DNA of 64,000 nucleotides, from positions 1 through 64,000 of the forward strand of contig NZ_JAHXBG010000018.1 in the NCBI RefSeq assembly GCF_020103725.1, given 5' to 3'. The position numbers and the translations under genes are program-made. Positions 21,491 through 30,862 of this stretch are shown piece after piece. A model generated the notes under the pieces. The model had not been told where the DNA came from. It did no database searches and saw only the letters and a list, made by a program, of their open reading frames with translations. Each line of letters begins with the position of its first letter. Positions within the stretch are counted from its first letter, which is position 1. This DNA is from Hyalangium gracile (GTDB lineage Bacteria; Myxococcota; Myxococcia; Myxococcales; Myxococcaceae).

Positions 21491-23976
21491 CGCTCCTTGA
21501 GGCGCTCCACCCGCTCCAGGAGGGACTCATTGGAGAGGCTCGCGCTGATGCGCTCGACGACGAGCGGGAAGGCCAGCGGCGTGGGCCGCCGGACGGGGAT
21601 GAGCTCCAGGCTGGAGTGCTCCAGGCGCTCCAGGGTGCCGGCCAGCCGGTTCTGCTCGAAGTGCTGCTCCAGCACCTCGCGCCGGGCCTGGACGAGCAGC
21701 AGGTTGTCCGGGTCGTACTTGAGGAAGACGTCGTAGAGCAGCGAGGCGCTGGCCTGGACCTGGCGCGTGGACTTGCGAGCGCCGGGCAGCCCTGGGAGCA
21801 CCAGCCCGGCCACCCGCGCGATGTCCCGGAATTGGCGGCGCGCCAGCTCGCTCAGGTTGACGCTCTCGAGGATGTCCTCCACCAGCCGCTCTCGGGTGAA
21901 GAGGGCCGGGCGCAGCGCCTCCTCGAAGGGGAAGTCGTCCGGCGTGAGGAACTCGATGCCGTAGTCATTCACCGAGAGGCTGAAGGTGGACTTGCGCAGC
22001 CGGGTGAAGCGCAGGGCCAGCAGGGCCGCCAGGCCCTCGTGCACCAGCCTGCCCTCGAACGGGTAGAGGAAGAGGTGGTGCCCCTCGCGCGTCTGGCACG
22101 TCTCGGCCAGGCAGCTGCTGGCGGCGGGGATGCGAGACAGGCGTGCCTGCGCGTCGAGCACCGGCCAGGCCGCGGCCAGCTCCTCGGCGCTGACGTCTCC
22201 GTGGCGAGCCGAGTGCAGCGTCCGGCGCACCGCCGCGGCCAGGGAGCCGGACAGGGGCAGCCGGCTGCCGTACCAGCGCGGCGTCTGAGAGACTTTTCCC
22301 TTCGCCGGCTTCACGTAGGCCGTCATGTCCTTGAGCCGGCTGAACTCCAGCCGCTTGCCCGCGAAGAGGAAGGTGTCCCCGGGGCGCATGCGGCTCACGT
22401 AGGACTCCTCCACCGAGCCGATGCGCCCTCCGCTCCAGTAGCGGAGCTGGACCGTGGCATCCGAGGAGATGGTGCCGATGTTGAGCTTGTGCAGCCGGGC
22501 GATGCGCGCGTCCGCGACGATGAAGCGGCCCTCGTGCTCCACCACGCGGCGGAACTCGGGGTAGGCGCGCAGGGTGGCGCTGCCCTCGCGCACCAGCGCC
22601 AGGGTCCACTCGAACTCCTCGTCCGAGAGGCTCCGGTAGCTGGTGGCCTCACGCACCTCGGCGCGCAGGGCCTCGCGGGTGAAGCCGCCGCCCATGGCGC
22701 ACGTGACGAGGTGCTGCGCGAGCACGTCCAGCGGCTTGCTCAGGGGCAGGCGGGGCTCCACCTCGCCTCGCTGGAGGGCCTCGCGCGCGGCGGCCATCTC
22801 CACCAGCTCCAGCGCGTGCGTGGGGACGAAGAGCAGGTGGCAGGTCTCTCCGGGGCGGTGGCCGCTGCGCCCGGCGCGCTGGAGCGAGCGGGCGATGCCC
22901 TTGGGGCTGCCCACCTGCACCACGCGCTCCACCGGGCCGAAGTCCACGCCCAGGTCCAGCGAGGAGGTGCACACCACGATGCGGACGCTGCCGTCCTTCA
23001 GGCCTCGCTCCACCCGCTCGCGCTCCTCCCGGTCGATGGAGCCGTGGTGCAGGGCAATCACGCCCTCCCACTCGGGACGGGCGAAGCGCAGCCCCTCGAA
23101 CCAGCGCTCCGCCTGGGAGCGGGTGTTGGTGAAGAGCAGGGTGGTGCGGGCCGGGTCCAGCCAGGCGCCCACCTTCTCCAGCATCGAGAAGCCCAGGTGG
23201 CCCGCCCAGGGGAAGCTGTCCACGCTGTCCGGCAGCAGCGTGCTCACCTCTATAGGGCGCTCGAGGTCCGCGCTCAGGAGGGTGGGCGTGGCGAGCGCGC
23301 CGGCGACGGCCTGGGCCGCCGCGTCCAGGTTGGCGAGCGTGGCCGACAGCGCCCAGGTGCGAACGCCCGGAGCGAAGCGGCGCAGGCGCGCCAGGGCCAG
23401 CTCCATTTGCGTGCCGCGCTTGGTGCTGAGCAGCTCGTGCCACTCGTCCACGATGATGGAGCGCAGGCCGGCGAAGAGCTCCGAGGAGCGCTCGTTGGCC
23501 AGGAGCAGCGAGAGGGACTCGGGCGTGGTGATGAGGACCTCGGGCAGCCGGTCTCGCTGGCGCTGGCGCACGGAGGAGGAGGTGTCCCCGGTGCGGCTCT
23601 CCACGGTGATGTCCGCGCCCAGCGTGTCCAGCGGTGCCAGCAGGGCCAGCTCCACGTCTCGGGACACGGCGCGCAGCGGCGTCACATAGAGGATCTGCAG
23701 GCCCTTGCGCCCACCCTCGGCCACGTCGGCGAGCGGTCCGATATAGGCGGCGTACGTCTTCCCCGCGCCCGTGGGGACATGGATGAGGCCGCTCTCGCCC
23801 CGCGCGTACGCGGCCCAGGCCTGCTCCTGGAAGGGGTAGGGCGTCCACCCGCGCTCCTGGAACCAGCCTCGGAGCCGCTCGAGCGGACTCCGGGTGTCGC
23901 CATCTAAAGGAGGAGCAGGCAGAGAAGGCTTCTTCGCCCGGGTCGGACGCCGAGTCCTCCTCTCAGTGCTGGGCAT
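21460..23976 (-). CDS. Ligase-associated Lhr-type DEXH DNA helicase
   Basis: The 838-residue protein is a superfamily 2 helicase of the Lhr core type. It has Walker A PTGAGKT (68-74), motif II DEWH (176-179), an SAT motif III, TSSLDLGVDFG in the second RecA domain and QRAGRSGHR (motif VI). A winged-helix and DUF-type domain fill the C-terminal 450 residues. Such proteins are 3'-to-5' ssDNA translocases and RNA:DNA unwinders. The start ATG 23976 overlaps the ligase end by 14 bp. The gene sits between the ligase and pdeM, the standard order for this cassette. Confidence 0.95.
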   Translation of the reverse strand: MPSTERRTRRPTRAKKPSLPAPPLDGDTRSPLERLRGWFQERGWTPYPFQEQAWAAYARGESGLIHVPTGAGKTYAAYIGPLADVAEGGRKGLQILYVTPLRAVSRDVELALLAPLDTLGADITVESRTGDTSSSVRQRQRDRLPEVLITTPESLSLLLANERSSELFAGLRSIIVDEWHELLSTKRGTQMELALARLRRFAPGVRTWALSATLANLDAAAQAVAGALATPTLLSADLERPIEVSTLLPDSVDSFPWAGHLGFSMLEKVGAWLDPARTTLLFTNTRSQAERWFEGLRFARPEWEGVIALHHGSIDREERERVERGLKDGSVRIVVCTSSLDLGVDFGPVERVVQVGSPKGIARSLQRAGRSGHRPGETCHLLFVPTHALELVEMAAAREALQRGEVEPRLPLSKPLDVLAQHLVTCAMGGGFTREALRAEVREATSYRSLSDEEFEWTLALVREGSATLRAYPEFRRVVEHEGRFIVADARIARLHKLNIGTISSDATVQLRYWSGGRIGSVEESYVSRMRPGDTFLFAGKRLEFSRLKDMTAYVKPAKGKVSQTPRWYGSRLPLSGSLAAAVRRTLHSARHGDVSAEELAAAWPVLDAQARLSRIPAASSCLAETCQTREGHHLFLYPFEGRLVHEGLAALLALRFTRLRKSTFSLSVNDYGIEFLTPDDFPFEEALRPALFTRERLVEDILESVNLSELARRQFRDIARVAGLVLPGLPGARKSTRQVQASASLLYDVFLKYDPDNLLLVQARREVLEQHFEQNRLAGTLERLEHSSLELIPVRRPTPLAFPLVVERISASLSNESLLERVERLKERWQREDARSA

Positions 23977-25558
23977 GGAGCAGCTCCTTGAGGCTCTCGA
24001 GCGAGTCCGCGTCCTGGGGCTTCTTGTCCAGGCGCCACCGGGCGATGCGCGGGAAGCGCAGCGCGACGCCCGACTTGTGGCGGGGCGAGGCGGCGATGCC
24101 CTCGAAGTGCAGCTCGAACACCTGCTCCGGGGCGACGGAGCGCACCGGGCCGAACTTCTCGCGCGTGTGGGCGCGGATCCACCGGTCCAGCCGGGCGATC
24201 TCCTGGTCCGTGAGCCCCGAGTACGCCTTGGCCACGGGCAGCAGCTCCGAGCCGTTCCACACCGCGAAGGTGTAGTCCGTGTAGAGCGAGGAGCGGCGCC
24301 CGTGCCCCGGCTGCGCGTAGAGGAGCACCGCGTCCACGGCGAACGGGTCGATCTTCCACTTCCACCAGTCTCCGCGCTTGCGGCCGTGCTGGTAGGTGGA
24401 CTCGAGGCGCTTGAGCATGAAGCCCTCGACGTTGCGCTCACGGGACTCGTGCCGCAGCTCCGCCAGCCTCTCCCACGAGTCCGCCTGCACCGCCGGCGAC
24501 ACGGTGAAGTGCGGCCGGCCTCTCAGCAGGGCCTCCAGCCGCCAGCGGCGCTCGCGCAGCGGACGGCCTCGCAGGTCCTCTCCGCCTTCCTCCAGCAAGT
24601 CATAGGCGATGAAGGAGGCGGGAGCCTCGGCGAGCACCTTGGCCGTCAGCTTCTGCCGGCCGATGCGCCGCTGCAGCCGGCTGAAGGGCAGGGGACGGCC
24701 GTTCTCGTAGGCGAGCACCTCTCCGTCCAGCACCGTCCCATCCGGCAGGGCCTCGGCGGCCTTGGTGATCTCCGGGAAGCGCTCGGTGATGAGCTCTTCG
24801 CCGCGGCTCCAGAGATAGACACCGCCCTTGCGGCGGATGAGCTGGCCGCGGATGCCGTCCCACTTCCACTCGACGAGCCAGTCCTGGGGAGCGCCCAGCG
24901 ACTCCACCGGCTGCTCCAGCGGCGAGGCCAGATAGAACGGATACGGCCGGGACACGTCTCCGTCCGACACGTCGGGGGAGAGCAGCTGCTCGAAGAAGGC
25001 TCGCGAGGGCGCCCACGTCCCCATCAGCCGATGGGACACGGTGGCCGCAGGCAGCTGCGCCACCTGCGCCACGGCGCGCACCACCAGCGTGTCCGAGACG
25101 CCCACGCGCAGCTCGCCGGTGAGCATCTTGTTGAGGAGGAACAGCTCGCGCCGGGGCAGCACCTTCCACCAGGAGAGCACCTGCTCGCGCTGCTGGGTGA
25201 CTTCCAGATCCTTTAGAGGAAGCAGCCGCTCCTCCAGCCACCAGGACAGGGGCATCTCCTCGGGCGCGGCGGGACGCTCGTATTGATCGAGGAGCAGCGC
25301 GATGACCTCCGCCAGGTCGCCCACGGAGGCGTAGACCTCCGCGAAGAGCCAGTCGGGGAGGCCCGTCAGCTCCTGCGTCCACGGCACCAGCACCTTCGAC
25401 GTCAGCAGCCGCTTCAGGCGCCGGCCGGTGAGGAAGTACAGCGCCCAGGCCGCGTCCTGGGCCGGAGCATCCCGGAAGTAGCGCACCATCGCCTCCACCT
25501 TGGCGTTGGTGGAGGTGGTGGCGTCGAGCGCGTCATAGAGGTCCGCGAAGCGCCGCAT
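23963..25558 (-). CDS. ATP-dependent DNA ligase
   Basis: The protein (531 residues) has an N-terminal helical DNA-binding domain, an adenylation domain with nucleophile K232 in EWKWDGIRG, LDGEVL (motif III), EGFMLKR (motif IV region) and 'WWKWK' (motif V). An OB domain ends the protein. This is the bacterial ATP-dependent ligase of the exonuclease-Lhr-Pde operon, not the NAD-dependent LigA. I set the start at ATG 25558 (MRRFADLYDALD), one base beyond the upstream stop. Confidence 0.95.
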   Translation of the reverse strand: MRRFADLYDALDATTSTNAKVEAMVRYFRDAPAQDAAWALYFLTGRRLKRLLTSKVLVPWTQELTGLPDWLFAEVYASVGDLAEVIALLLDQYERPAAPEEMPLSWWLEERLLPLKDLEVTQQREQVLSWWKVLPRRELFLLNKMLTGELRVGVSDTLVVRAVAQVAQLPAATVSHRLMGTWAPSRAFFEQLLSPDVSDGDVSRPYPFYLASPLEQPVESLGAPQDWLVEWKWDGIRGQLIRRKGGVYLWSRGEELITERFPEITKAAEALPDGTVLDGEVLAYENGRPLPFSRLQRRIGRQKLTAKVLAEAPASFIAYDLLEEGGEDLRGRPLRERRWRLEALLRGRPHFTVSPAVQADSWERLAELRHESRERNVEGFMLKRLESTYQHGRKRGDWWKWKIDPFAVDAVLLYAQPGHGRRSSLYTDYTFAVWNGSELLPVAKAYSGLTDQEIARLDRWIRAHTREKFGPVRSVAPEQVFELHFEGIAASPRHKSGVALRFPRIARWRLDKKPQDADSLESLKELLHAQH

Positions 25559-25559
25559 C

Positions 25560-26594
25560 TCAGTCCTCCGCCTCGCCCTCGAAGGGCGTGGAGAGTGGAG
25601 CGGCATCCAGCCCCTTCTCGCGCAGGTAGCGCGCGAGCGGCTCGCTGTAGCCGTGGGTGACGAGCACCCGGCTCGCCTGCGTCTCCTCCACCGTACGCAG
25701 CAGCTCCGGCCAGTCCGCGTGGTCCGAGAGCACGAAGCCGCGGTCGAAGCCGCGCCGCCGCCGGTTGCCGCGCACGCGCATCCAGCCCGAGGCGAACGCC
25801 GTGGCGAAGTCCCCGAAGCGGCGCATCCACGTGGAGCCGCCCGCGCTCGGAGGCGCCAGCACCAGCGCCCCGGCGAAGGAGGCGCCCTTCTCCGTCTCGG
25901 AGACGAGCTGGGTCGGCAGCATCCGCACGCCGGCCTCGCGGTAGCAGCCCACCAGGCCGTTCACCGCGCCATGCACGAGCACGGGCCGGTCCGTGAGGCG
26001 CGCCAGCTCTCCGAGGATGCGCTGCGCCTTGCCCAGCGCGTAGCAGAACAGCACCGAGGCCCGTCCCGCCTCGCGGTTGCCGTCCCACCAGCGGAGGATG
26101 TCCTCGGCCACCAGGCGCGGATCATCCCAGCGGTAGATGGGCAGCCCGAAGGTGGCCTCGGTGATGAGGGTGTCGCAGCGCACCACCTCGAAGGGCACGC
26201 AGGTGGGGTCGGGCGTGCGCTTGTAGTCGCCGGAGACGATCCACACCTCGCCCTGGTGCTCGATGCGGATCTGCGCGCTGCCGAGCACGTGGCCCGCGGG
26301 GTGGAAGCTCACGGTGACGTCGCCCACGGTGAGCCGCTCGCCATACTCCAGCGTGGTCAGCTCCGCGTCCTGCCCCAGCCGCTTGCGCAGCAGGCCCTGT
26401 CCGGCCCGTGCCGCCAGATAGCGCTGGCTGCCGCCACGGGCGTGGTCGCCATGGGCGTGGGTGATGAGGGCCCGCTCCACCGGGCGCCAGGGATCGATGT
26501 AGAAGCCCCCGGGCGGGCAGAACAGGCCCTGGGGCGTCACCGAGACCAGCGGCGGTCTGTCCTGGAGAGCAGTGGCACCCAAAGCCTCTTTCAA
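25560..26594 (-). CDS. Ligase-associated DNA exonuclease (MBL fold)
   Basis: The 344-residue protein is a metallo-beta-lactamase/beta-CASP-like nuclease with H46-A-H48-G-D50-H51, a GHVLGSAQ motif and a C-terminal VLSDHADW motif typical of the family. Relatives in Pseudomonas cut single-stranded DNA from the end. It is the first gene of the repair cassette. No ATG exists in the expected place; TTG 26594 is used here, with GTG at 26546 or 26540 as alternatives just before VTPQGLFCPPGGFYIDP. No clear Shine-Dalgarno is seen. Confidence 0.92.
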   Translation of the reverse strand: MKEALGATALQDRPPLVSVTPQGLFCPPGGFYIDPWRPVERALITHAHGDHARGGSQRYLAARAGQGLLRKRLGQDAELTTLEYGERLTVGDVTVSFHPAGHVLGSAQIRIEHQGEVWIVSGDYKRTPDPTCVPFEVVRCDTLITEATFGLPIYRWDDPRLVAEDILRWWDGNREAGRASVLFCYALGKAQRILGELARLTDRPVLVHGAVNGLVGCYREAGVRMLPTQLVSETEKGASFAGALVLAPPSAGGSTWMRRFGDFATAFASGWMRVRGNRRRRGFDRGFVLSDHADWPELLRTVEETQASRVLVTHGYSEPLARYLREKGLDAAPLSTPFEGEAED

Positions 26595-26768
26595 TTAACG
26601 ACGCCACAGGTTGGCGGCCACAGCGGGGAGCAGCCAGGTCACCTGCTGCCTCCGAGACCAGGGAGGCATCCTTCTCCCGGAGCGACCCGGGCTCCCGGGA
26701 AGGGATGGACTTCCATGGCGTTGGCTGCCAGGAGATAACTCCGCCGTCCTCCCCCCGAGCAACCTTAC

Positions 26769-27620
26769 ATGGCGCCCGCTCTCCTGCTCTCTCTCCTGCT
26801 CTCGCAGCCGAAGATCGTTCTCTACGCCGCTCACGGGGACACGAATGACCCGGCCTCCTATGACATCTCCACGTGGGAGCCGGGGCACCAGCTCTTCATC
26901 GCGGTGGACCAGGCCAGCCTGCGCGAGGAGCCCGACGAGGAGACGCGCGTGGTGGCCTCGCTCGCGCTGGGCTCGCCCGTGACGGTGAAGCAGCGCTCGG
27001 GCGAGCGGGTGCGGGTGCTGGATCGCGTGGACCACTGGTACCTGGTGGAGGCGAAGGACGCGGAGGGCAGGACCGTGAGCGGCCACCTGTTCGGCAACCT
27101 CCTCACCCCGCTGCGCTTCGAGAAGGATCTCGACGGAGACGGCGAGAAGGAGCTCGCCACGGTGGCGATGACGGCGGACTTCAAGATCCGCGTGCGGGTG
27201 ATGGAGCCGAGGCTGCCGCCCAACCAGCGCGTCGCCTACCTGGATCTACGGCCCGCGGGCGCGGGGCCGGGAGGCTCGGTCAAGGCCACCTTCGTGGACC
27301 CCAGGAAGGCCGGCGTGGCGCTGCTGATGGTGGAGTCCATTCCCGAGGCGGACAGCACCAGCTTCAAGGCCTTGCTCAGCTACGTGGTGCCCGGGCGCAA
27401 TCACGAGGCGCTCGGCACGGTGATGGAGTCGCTCTCCCTGACGGAGCGGGTGGACCCGCCCCTCGTGGTCCGCCATGCCGTCTCCTTCCAGCGAAAGAAG
27501 CGGCGGCTCATCTCCGTGGAGACACGCAAGGGCGAGTCAGAGAGCGGAAAGACCGTGAAGGTCCGTCGCATGTATCAATGGAAGGACGGCGTCTACGTGG
27601 AGGAGCGCAAGAAGCGTTAG
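26769..27620 (+). CDS. Secreted protein with SH3-like domain, unknown function
   Basis: The protein (283 residues) begins with a short hydrophobic leader (MAPALLLSLLLS). Residues about 40-105 have a bacterial SH3 (SH3b) pattern: 'ASLREEPDEETRVVASLALGSPVTV' followed by WYLVEA and a GHLFGNLLTPL ending. A segment DLDGDGEKELATVAM follows, an FG-GAP/EF-hand-like Asp repeat. The rest is beta-rich and basic (RKKRRLISVETRKG). This suggests a periplasmic binding protein; the ligand is unknown. The gene is divergent from the repair cassette. Confidence 0.7.
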   Translation: MAPALLLSLLLSQPKIVLYAAHGDTNDPASYDISTWEPGHQLFIAVDQASLREEPDEETRVVASLALGSPVTVKQRSGERVRVLDRVDHWYLVEAKDAEGRTVSGHLFGNLLTPLRFEKDLDGDGEKELATVAMTADFKIRVRVMEPRLPPNQRVAYLDLRPAGAGPGGSVKATFVDPRKAGVALLMVESIPEADSTSFKALLSYVVPGRNHEALGTVMESLSLTERVDPPLVVRHAVSFQRKKRRLISVETRKGESESGKTVKVRRMYQWKDGVYVEERKKR

Positions 27621-27644
27621 GGCTCCGGCCGTCACGTCTCACTT

Positions 27645-27663
27645 TTCCTACACTCAGTAGGAA
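27645..27663 (+). promoter_or_regulatory. Short perfect hairpin upstream of trpE
   Basis: A perfect 7-bp stem (TTCCTAC / GTAGGAA) with a 5-base loop lies 67 bases before trpE. It has no T-run after it. It could end transcription of the preceding gene or be part of a trp leader. No leader peptide with Trp codons was seen. Confidence 0.4.
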
Positions 27664-27729
27664 CCGGGGGGCCCTTTCCAGGAGAGCGCCTGGTGGGGGA
27701 AACTCCATCACAGGCCCCCGAGGAACCCA

Positions 27730-29229
27730 ATGATGATGAACGCACAGGAGCGGAAGGCGGCGTATCGCCAGCGCGCGGAGAAGGGGGAGTCGGTCCCCGT
27801 CTCGGTGGAGATCCCCGCGGATCTCGACACGCCGCTGTCGGCGTACCTCAAGCTGGGAGCTGGCTCGCGGGGTTTCATCCTCGAGTCGTGCCACGGCGGC
27901 GAGCGCTTCGGGCGCTACAGCCACGTGTGCACCTCTCCCACCGGTCGCGTCCGGCTGGATCGCAACGGGGCCACCCTGTGGCGGGGCGAGCGCGAGGAGC
28001 GCCGCGACGGCAAGCCGCTGGAGGTGCTGCGAGCGCTGTGGCGCGAGCATGCCGTGGCCGCGCTGCCGGGCGAGGCGCCATTCCTGGGCGGGCTGGTGGG
28101 CTACCTCGGCTACAACTGCGCCTCCTGGTTCGAGCGCCATGTGCCGGACCGGCACTCGAATGATCTGTCGTTCCCGGACTCCGAGTGGCTGCTGGCCGAG
28201 GAGTTCGTCACGCATGACACGCGCACCCAGGCGCTCAAGGCCACGGTCATCGCCCGGCCCGCGCTGCACGGGAGCGTCGCGCAGGCGCTGAAGGACGCGG
28301 AGGAGCGCGCCGAGGCCATGGCCGAGCGCCTGCGCAGGCCGCTGCCGCCCGAGGCCTATGCGCCGGCCCCGAAGATGCGCGGCGAGCCCGATCCCATCGT
28401 CCACTGGGACCGCGCGGGCTACGAGGCCGCGGTGGAGCGCGTGAAGGAGTACATCCGCGCCGGAGACTGCATGCAGGTGGTGCTGGCGCGGCGGTTCGAG
28501 TCTCGCGGGACGCCACCCCCGCTCAGCCTCTATCGCGCGCTGCGCAGGGTGAACCCCTCGCCGTACCTCTTCCTGGTGGAGCTGGGCGAGGCGCGAGCGC
28601 TGGTGGGCGCCTCGCCGGAGCTGCTGGTGCAGGTGCGCGACGGGGACGTGGTGGTGCGGCCCATCGCCGGCACTCGCCGCCGCGGCGCCACCGAGGCCGA
28701 GGACCAGTCGCTGGAGAAGGAGCTGCTCGCGGACGAGAAGGAGCGCGCCGAGCACATGATGCTGGTGGACCTGGGGCGCAACGACGTGGGGCGCGTGGCG
28801 GCGCCGGGCTCCGTGCGCGTCGAGGAGCTGATGGTCATCGAGCGCTACAGCCACGTGATGCACATCGTCTCGCAGGTGCGCGGCAAGCTGGGCTCGGAGT
28901 ACGACGCGCTGGATGCGCTGGCGAGCACGTTCCCGGCGGGCACCGTCTCCGGCGCTCCGAAGATTCGGGCCATGCAGATCATCGACGAGCTGGAGCCCAT
29001 GCGGCGCGGGCCCTACGCGGGCGCGGTGGGCTACCTGTCGTTCTGCGGCACGCTGGACGTGGCCATCGCGCTGCGCACGTTCTTCGTGGACGGAGACCGC
29101 ACGCTGTGGACGGCGGGCGCGGGGCTGGTGGCGGACTCGGTTCCCAGCCTGGAGGCGGACGAGACGGAGGCCAAGGCCCGGGCGCTCGGCACCGCGCTGA
29201 AGCTGGCTCGCGAGGGAGGTGGGCGATGA
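27730..29229 (+). CDS. trpE: Anthranilate synthase component I
   Basis: The protein (499 residues) is a chorismate-binding enzyme of TrpE length. The N-terminal FILESCHGG segment resembles the LLES feedback site of TrpE, and the catalytic half contains RPIAGTRRRG, GRNDVGRV and ASTFPAGTVSGAPK. It converts chorismate to anthranilate using ammonia from TrpG. A GAGGA Shine-Dalgarno precedes the ATG. The stop overlaps the trpG start (ATGA). PabB is the alternative, but the inhibitor-site motif and the length favour TrpE. Confidence 0.95.
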   Translation: MMMNAQERKAAYRQRAEKGESVPVSVEIPADLDTPLSAYLKLGAGSRGFILESCHGGERFGRYSHVCTSPTGRVRLDRNGATLWRGEREERRDGKPLEVLRALWREHAVAALPGEAPFLGGLVGYLGYNCASWFERHVPDRHSNDLSFPDSEWLLAEEFVTHDTRTQALKATVIARPALHGSVAQALKDAEERAEAMAERLRRPLPPEAYAPAPKMRGEPDPIVHWDRAGYEAAVERVKEYIRAGDCMQVVLARRFESRGTPPPLSLYRALRRVNPSPYLFLVELGEARALVGASPELLVQVRDGDVVVRPIAGTRRRGATEAEDQSLEKELLADEKERAEHMMLVDLGRNDVGRVAAPGSVRVEELMVIERYSHVMHIVSQVRGKLGSEYDALDALASTFPAGTVSGAPKIRAMQIIDELEPMRRGPYAGAVGYLSFCGTLDVAIALRTFFVDGDRTLWTAGAGLVADSVPSLEADETEAKARALGTALKLAREGGGR

Positions 29230-29789
29230 TCCTCGTCATCGACAACTACGACTCGTTCACGTTCAACCTCGTGCAGCTGCTGTTCACGCTGGGCGCCGAG
29301 GTGAAGGTGGCGCGCAACGACGAGATCGACGCGGCGGGCGTGCTCGCCTCGGGGGCCTCGCACGTGGTGGTGTCTCCGGGGCCGTGCACGCCGTACGAGG
29401 CGGGCGTGAGCATGGCCGCCATCCGCGATGCGCGGGTGCCGGTGTTCGGCGTGTGCCTGGGGCATCAGTCCATCGGCGCCGTCTTCGGCGGCAAGGTGAT
29501 TCGCGCCCCCGAGCCCGTCCACGGCAAGACGACGTCGGTCCAGCACAGCGGGACGGGCCTCTTCACCGGGGCGTCCCAGGGCTTCCGGGCCGGGCGCTAC
29601 CACTCGCTCGTGGTGGAGGCCTCGACGCTGCCGGCGGAGCTGGAGGCCACGGCGTGGACGCCGGATGGGCTCATCATGGGCCTGAAGCACCGCCAGCGGC
29701 CCATCGTCGGCGTGCAGTTCCACCCGGAGAGCGTGCTGACGCCCGAGGGCCCGACGCTGGTGAAGAACTTCCTCGAAGGGCGGTACTGA
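29226..29789 (+). CDS. trpG: Anthranilate synthase glutamine amidotransferase component
   Basis: The 187-residue protein is a class I glutamine amidotransferase with the triad C77 (GVCLGHQ), H166 and E168 (QFHPES). It starts within the trpE stop codon, so it is translationally coupled. It feeds ammonia to TrpE and may also serve PabB as an amphibolic subunit, since no second copy is in this window. Confidence 0.95.
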   Translation: MILVIDNYDSFTFNLVQLLFTLGAEVKVARNDEIDAAGVLASGASHVVVSPGPCTPYEAGVSMAAIRDARVPVFGVCLGHQSIGAVFGGKVIRAPEPVHGKTTSVQHSGTGLFTGASQGFRAGRYHSLVVEASTLPAELEATAWTPDGLIMGLKHRQRPIVGVQFHPESVLTPEGPTLVKNFLEGRY

Positions 29790-29832
29790 GCGTAGAGGAA
29801 GCCTCGGAACCCTTCTTCCGAGGTGAAGCTCG

Positions 29833-30597
29833 ATGGCCGCCGTTCCCTGTCGCCTGCTCCGCGTCTGGGCTGTGCTCGCGCTCAGCGCCGCCTGTGCCTC
29901 CACTCCCACTCCCGGCGCTCAGGAGCGCGGTGAGTACGCCCTCACGGAGGACGTGAGCCTGCGGCGCGTCGCCCCGGGCGTCTGGGTCCACACGACGATG
30001 GGCAGCGGGCCCTATGCCAACATCCCGGCCAACGGGCTGCTCGTCGAGGATGGTGATGGCTCCATCCTGGTCGATACGGGCTGGGACGCTCGGCAGGCCG
30101 AGAGCCTGCTGACGTGGGCTCAGGATGTGCTGCACCGTCCGGTGAAGGCCGCCGTGGTGACGCACTCTCACGAGGACCGGACGGGAGGCATCTCCGCGCT
30201 CCTGGCGCGTGGGCTCCCCGTCTACGGACAGGAGGAGACGGCGCGGATCGCGGCGGCCAGCAAGGAGCCAGTCCCCTCACTCACCTTCGCGGAGACCCAG
30301 GCCCTGGGACCGCTCGAGCTCTTCTTTCCTGGCCACGGCCACGCGCCCGACAACATCGTGGTCTGGCACCCGGGCGGCGCGGTCCTCTTCGGCGGCTGCT
30401 TCGTGAAGGGCGGCGAGTCGAAGGACCTGGGCAACGTGGGGGATGCGGACACGGCGGCCTGGCCGGCGAGCGTGGACAGGACGCGTGAGCGCTTCCCCCA
30501 GGCGCGCATCGTCGTTCCAGGCCATGGCGCGCCGGGAGGGCCGGAGCTCCTGACGCACACCCAGGCGTTGCTTCGCGCGAGTCCCACCGCCCGTTGA
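29833..30597 (+). CDS. Subclass B1 metallo-beta-lactamase
   Basis: The protein (254 residues) has a signal peptide ending near a Cys (SAAC, a weak lipobox). It carries the full B1 zinc set: H111-S-H113-E-D115 with the following RTGG, H170 (GHAPDNIVVW), C189 (FGGCFVKG), LGNVGDAD and H231 (VVPGHG). These match beta-lactam-hydrolysing B1 enzymes rather than generic MBL hydrolases. The start follows an AGGTG Shine-Dalgarno. The gene begins 43 bp after trpG in the same direction and may share its transcript. Enzyme activity against beta-lactams is inferred from the motifs. Confidence 0.88.
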   Translation: MAAVPCRLLRVWAVLALSAACASTPTPGAQERGEYALTEDVSLRRVAPGVWVHTTMGSGPYANIPANGLLVEDGDGSILVDTGWDARQAESLLTWAQDVLHRPVKAAVVTHSHEDRTGGISALLARGLPVYGQEETARIAAASKEPVPSLTFAETQALGPLELFFPGHGHAPDNIVVWHPGGAVLFGGCFVKGGESKDLGNVGDADTAAWPASVDRTRERFPQARIVVPGHGAPGGPELLTHTQALLRASPTAR

Positions 30598-30862
30598 GGG
30601 GAAGTACGCCTGGTACGCCTCTTCGACGTTCAACGCTTCCCTCCGGCACGGGCCCAGCCGGCTCCTCGGGCGCTCTCCCTCTCACTCCAGGGAGAACGCA
30701 GCCGCCCGGAAAATCCGGCCACGGTTTCTTCAGGCCCCTGGAACCCACCAGGCCTTCCCGAGGAAGCCTGTGCCGGTGTGTTCACTCCGCGCGCTGGCCT
30801 GGAGCACTCCCGGGCCGGGTGCGCCCAGGCGCGGGTGTCCTCGTCTATCGTCCCGCGCTCCC

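Noticed and set aside
27730-29229. Alternative reading of trpE as pabB
   Set aside because: The inhibitor-site motif near the N-terminus, the length and the coupled trpG favour TrpE.
30598-30862. Possible short gene between the MBL and EamA genes
   Set aside because: No frame has a start with a ribosome site and protein-like composition; treated as intergenic.
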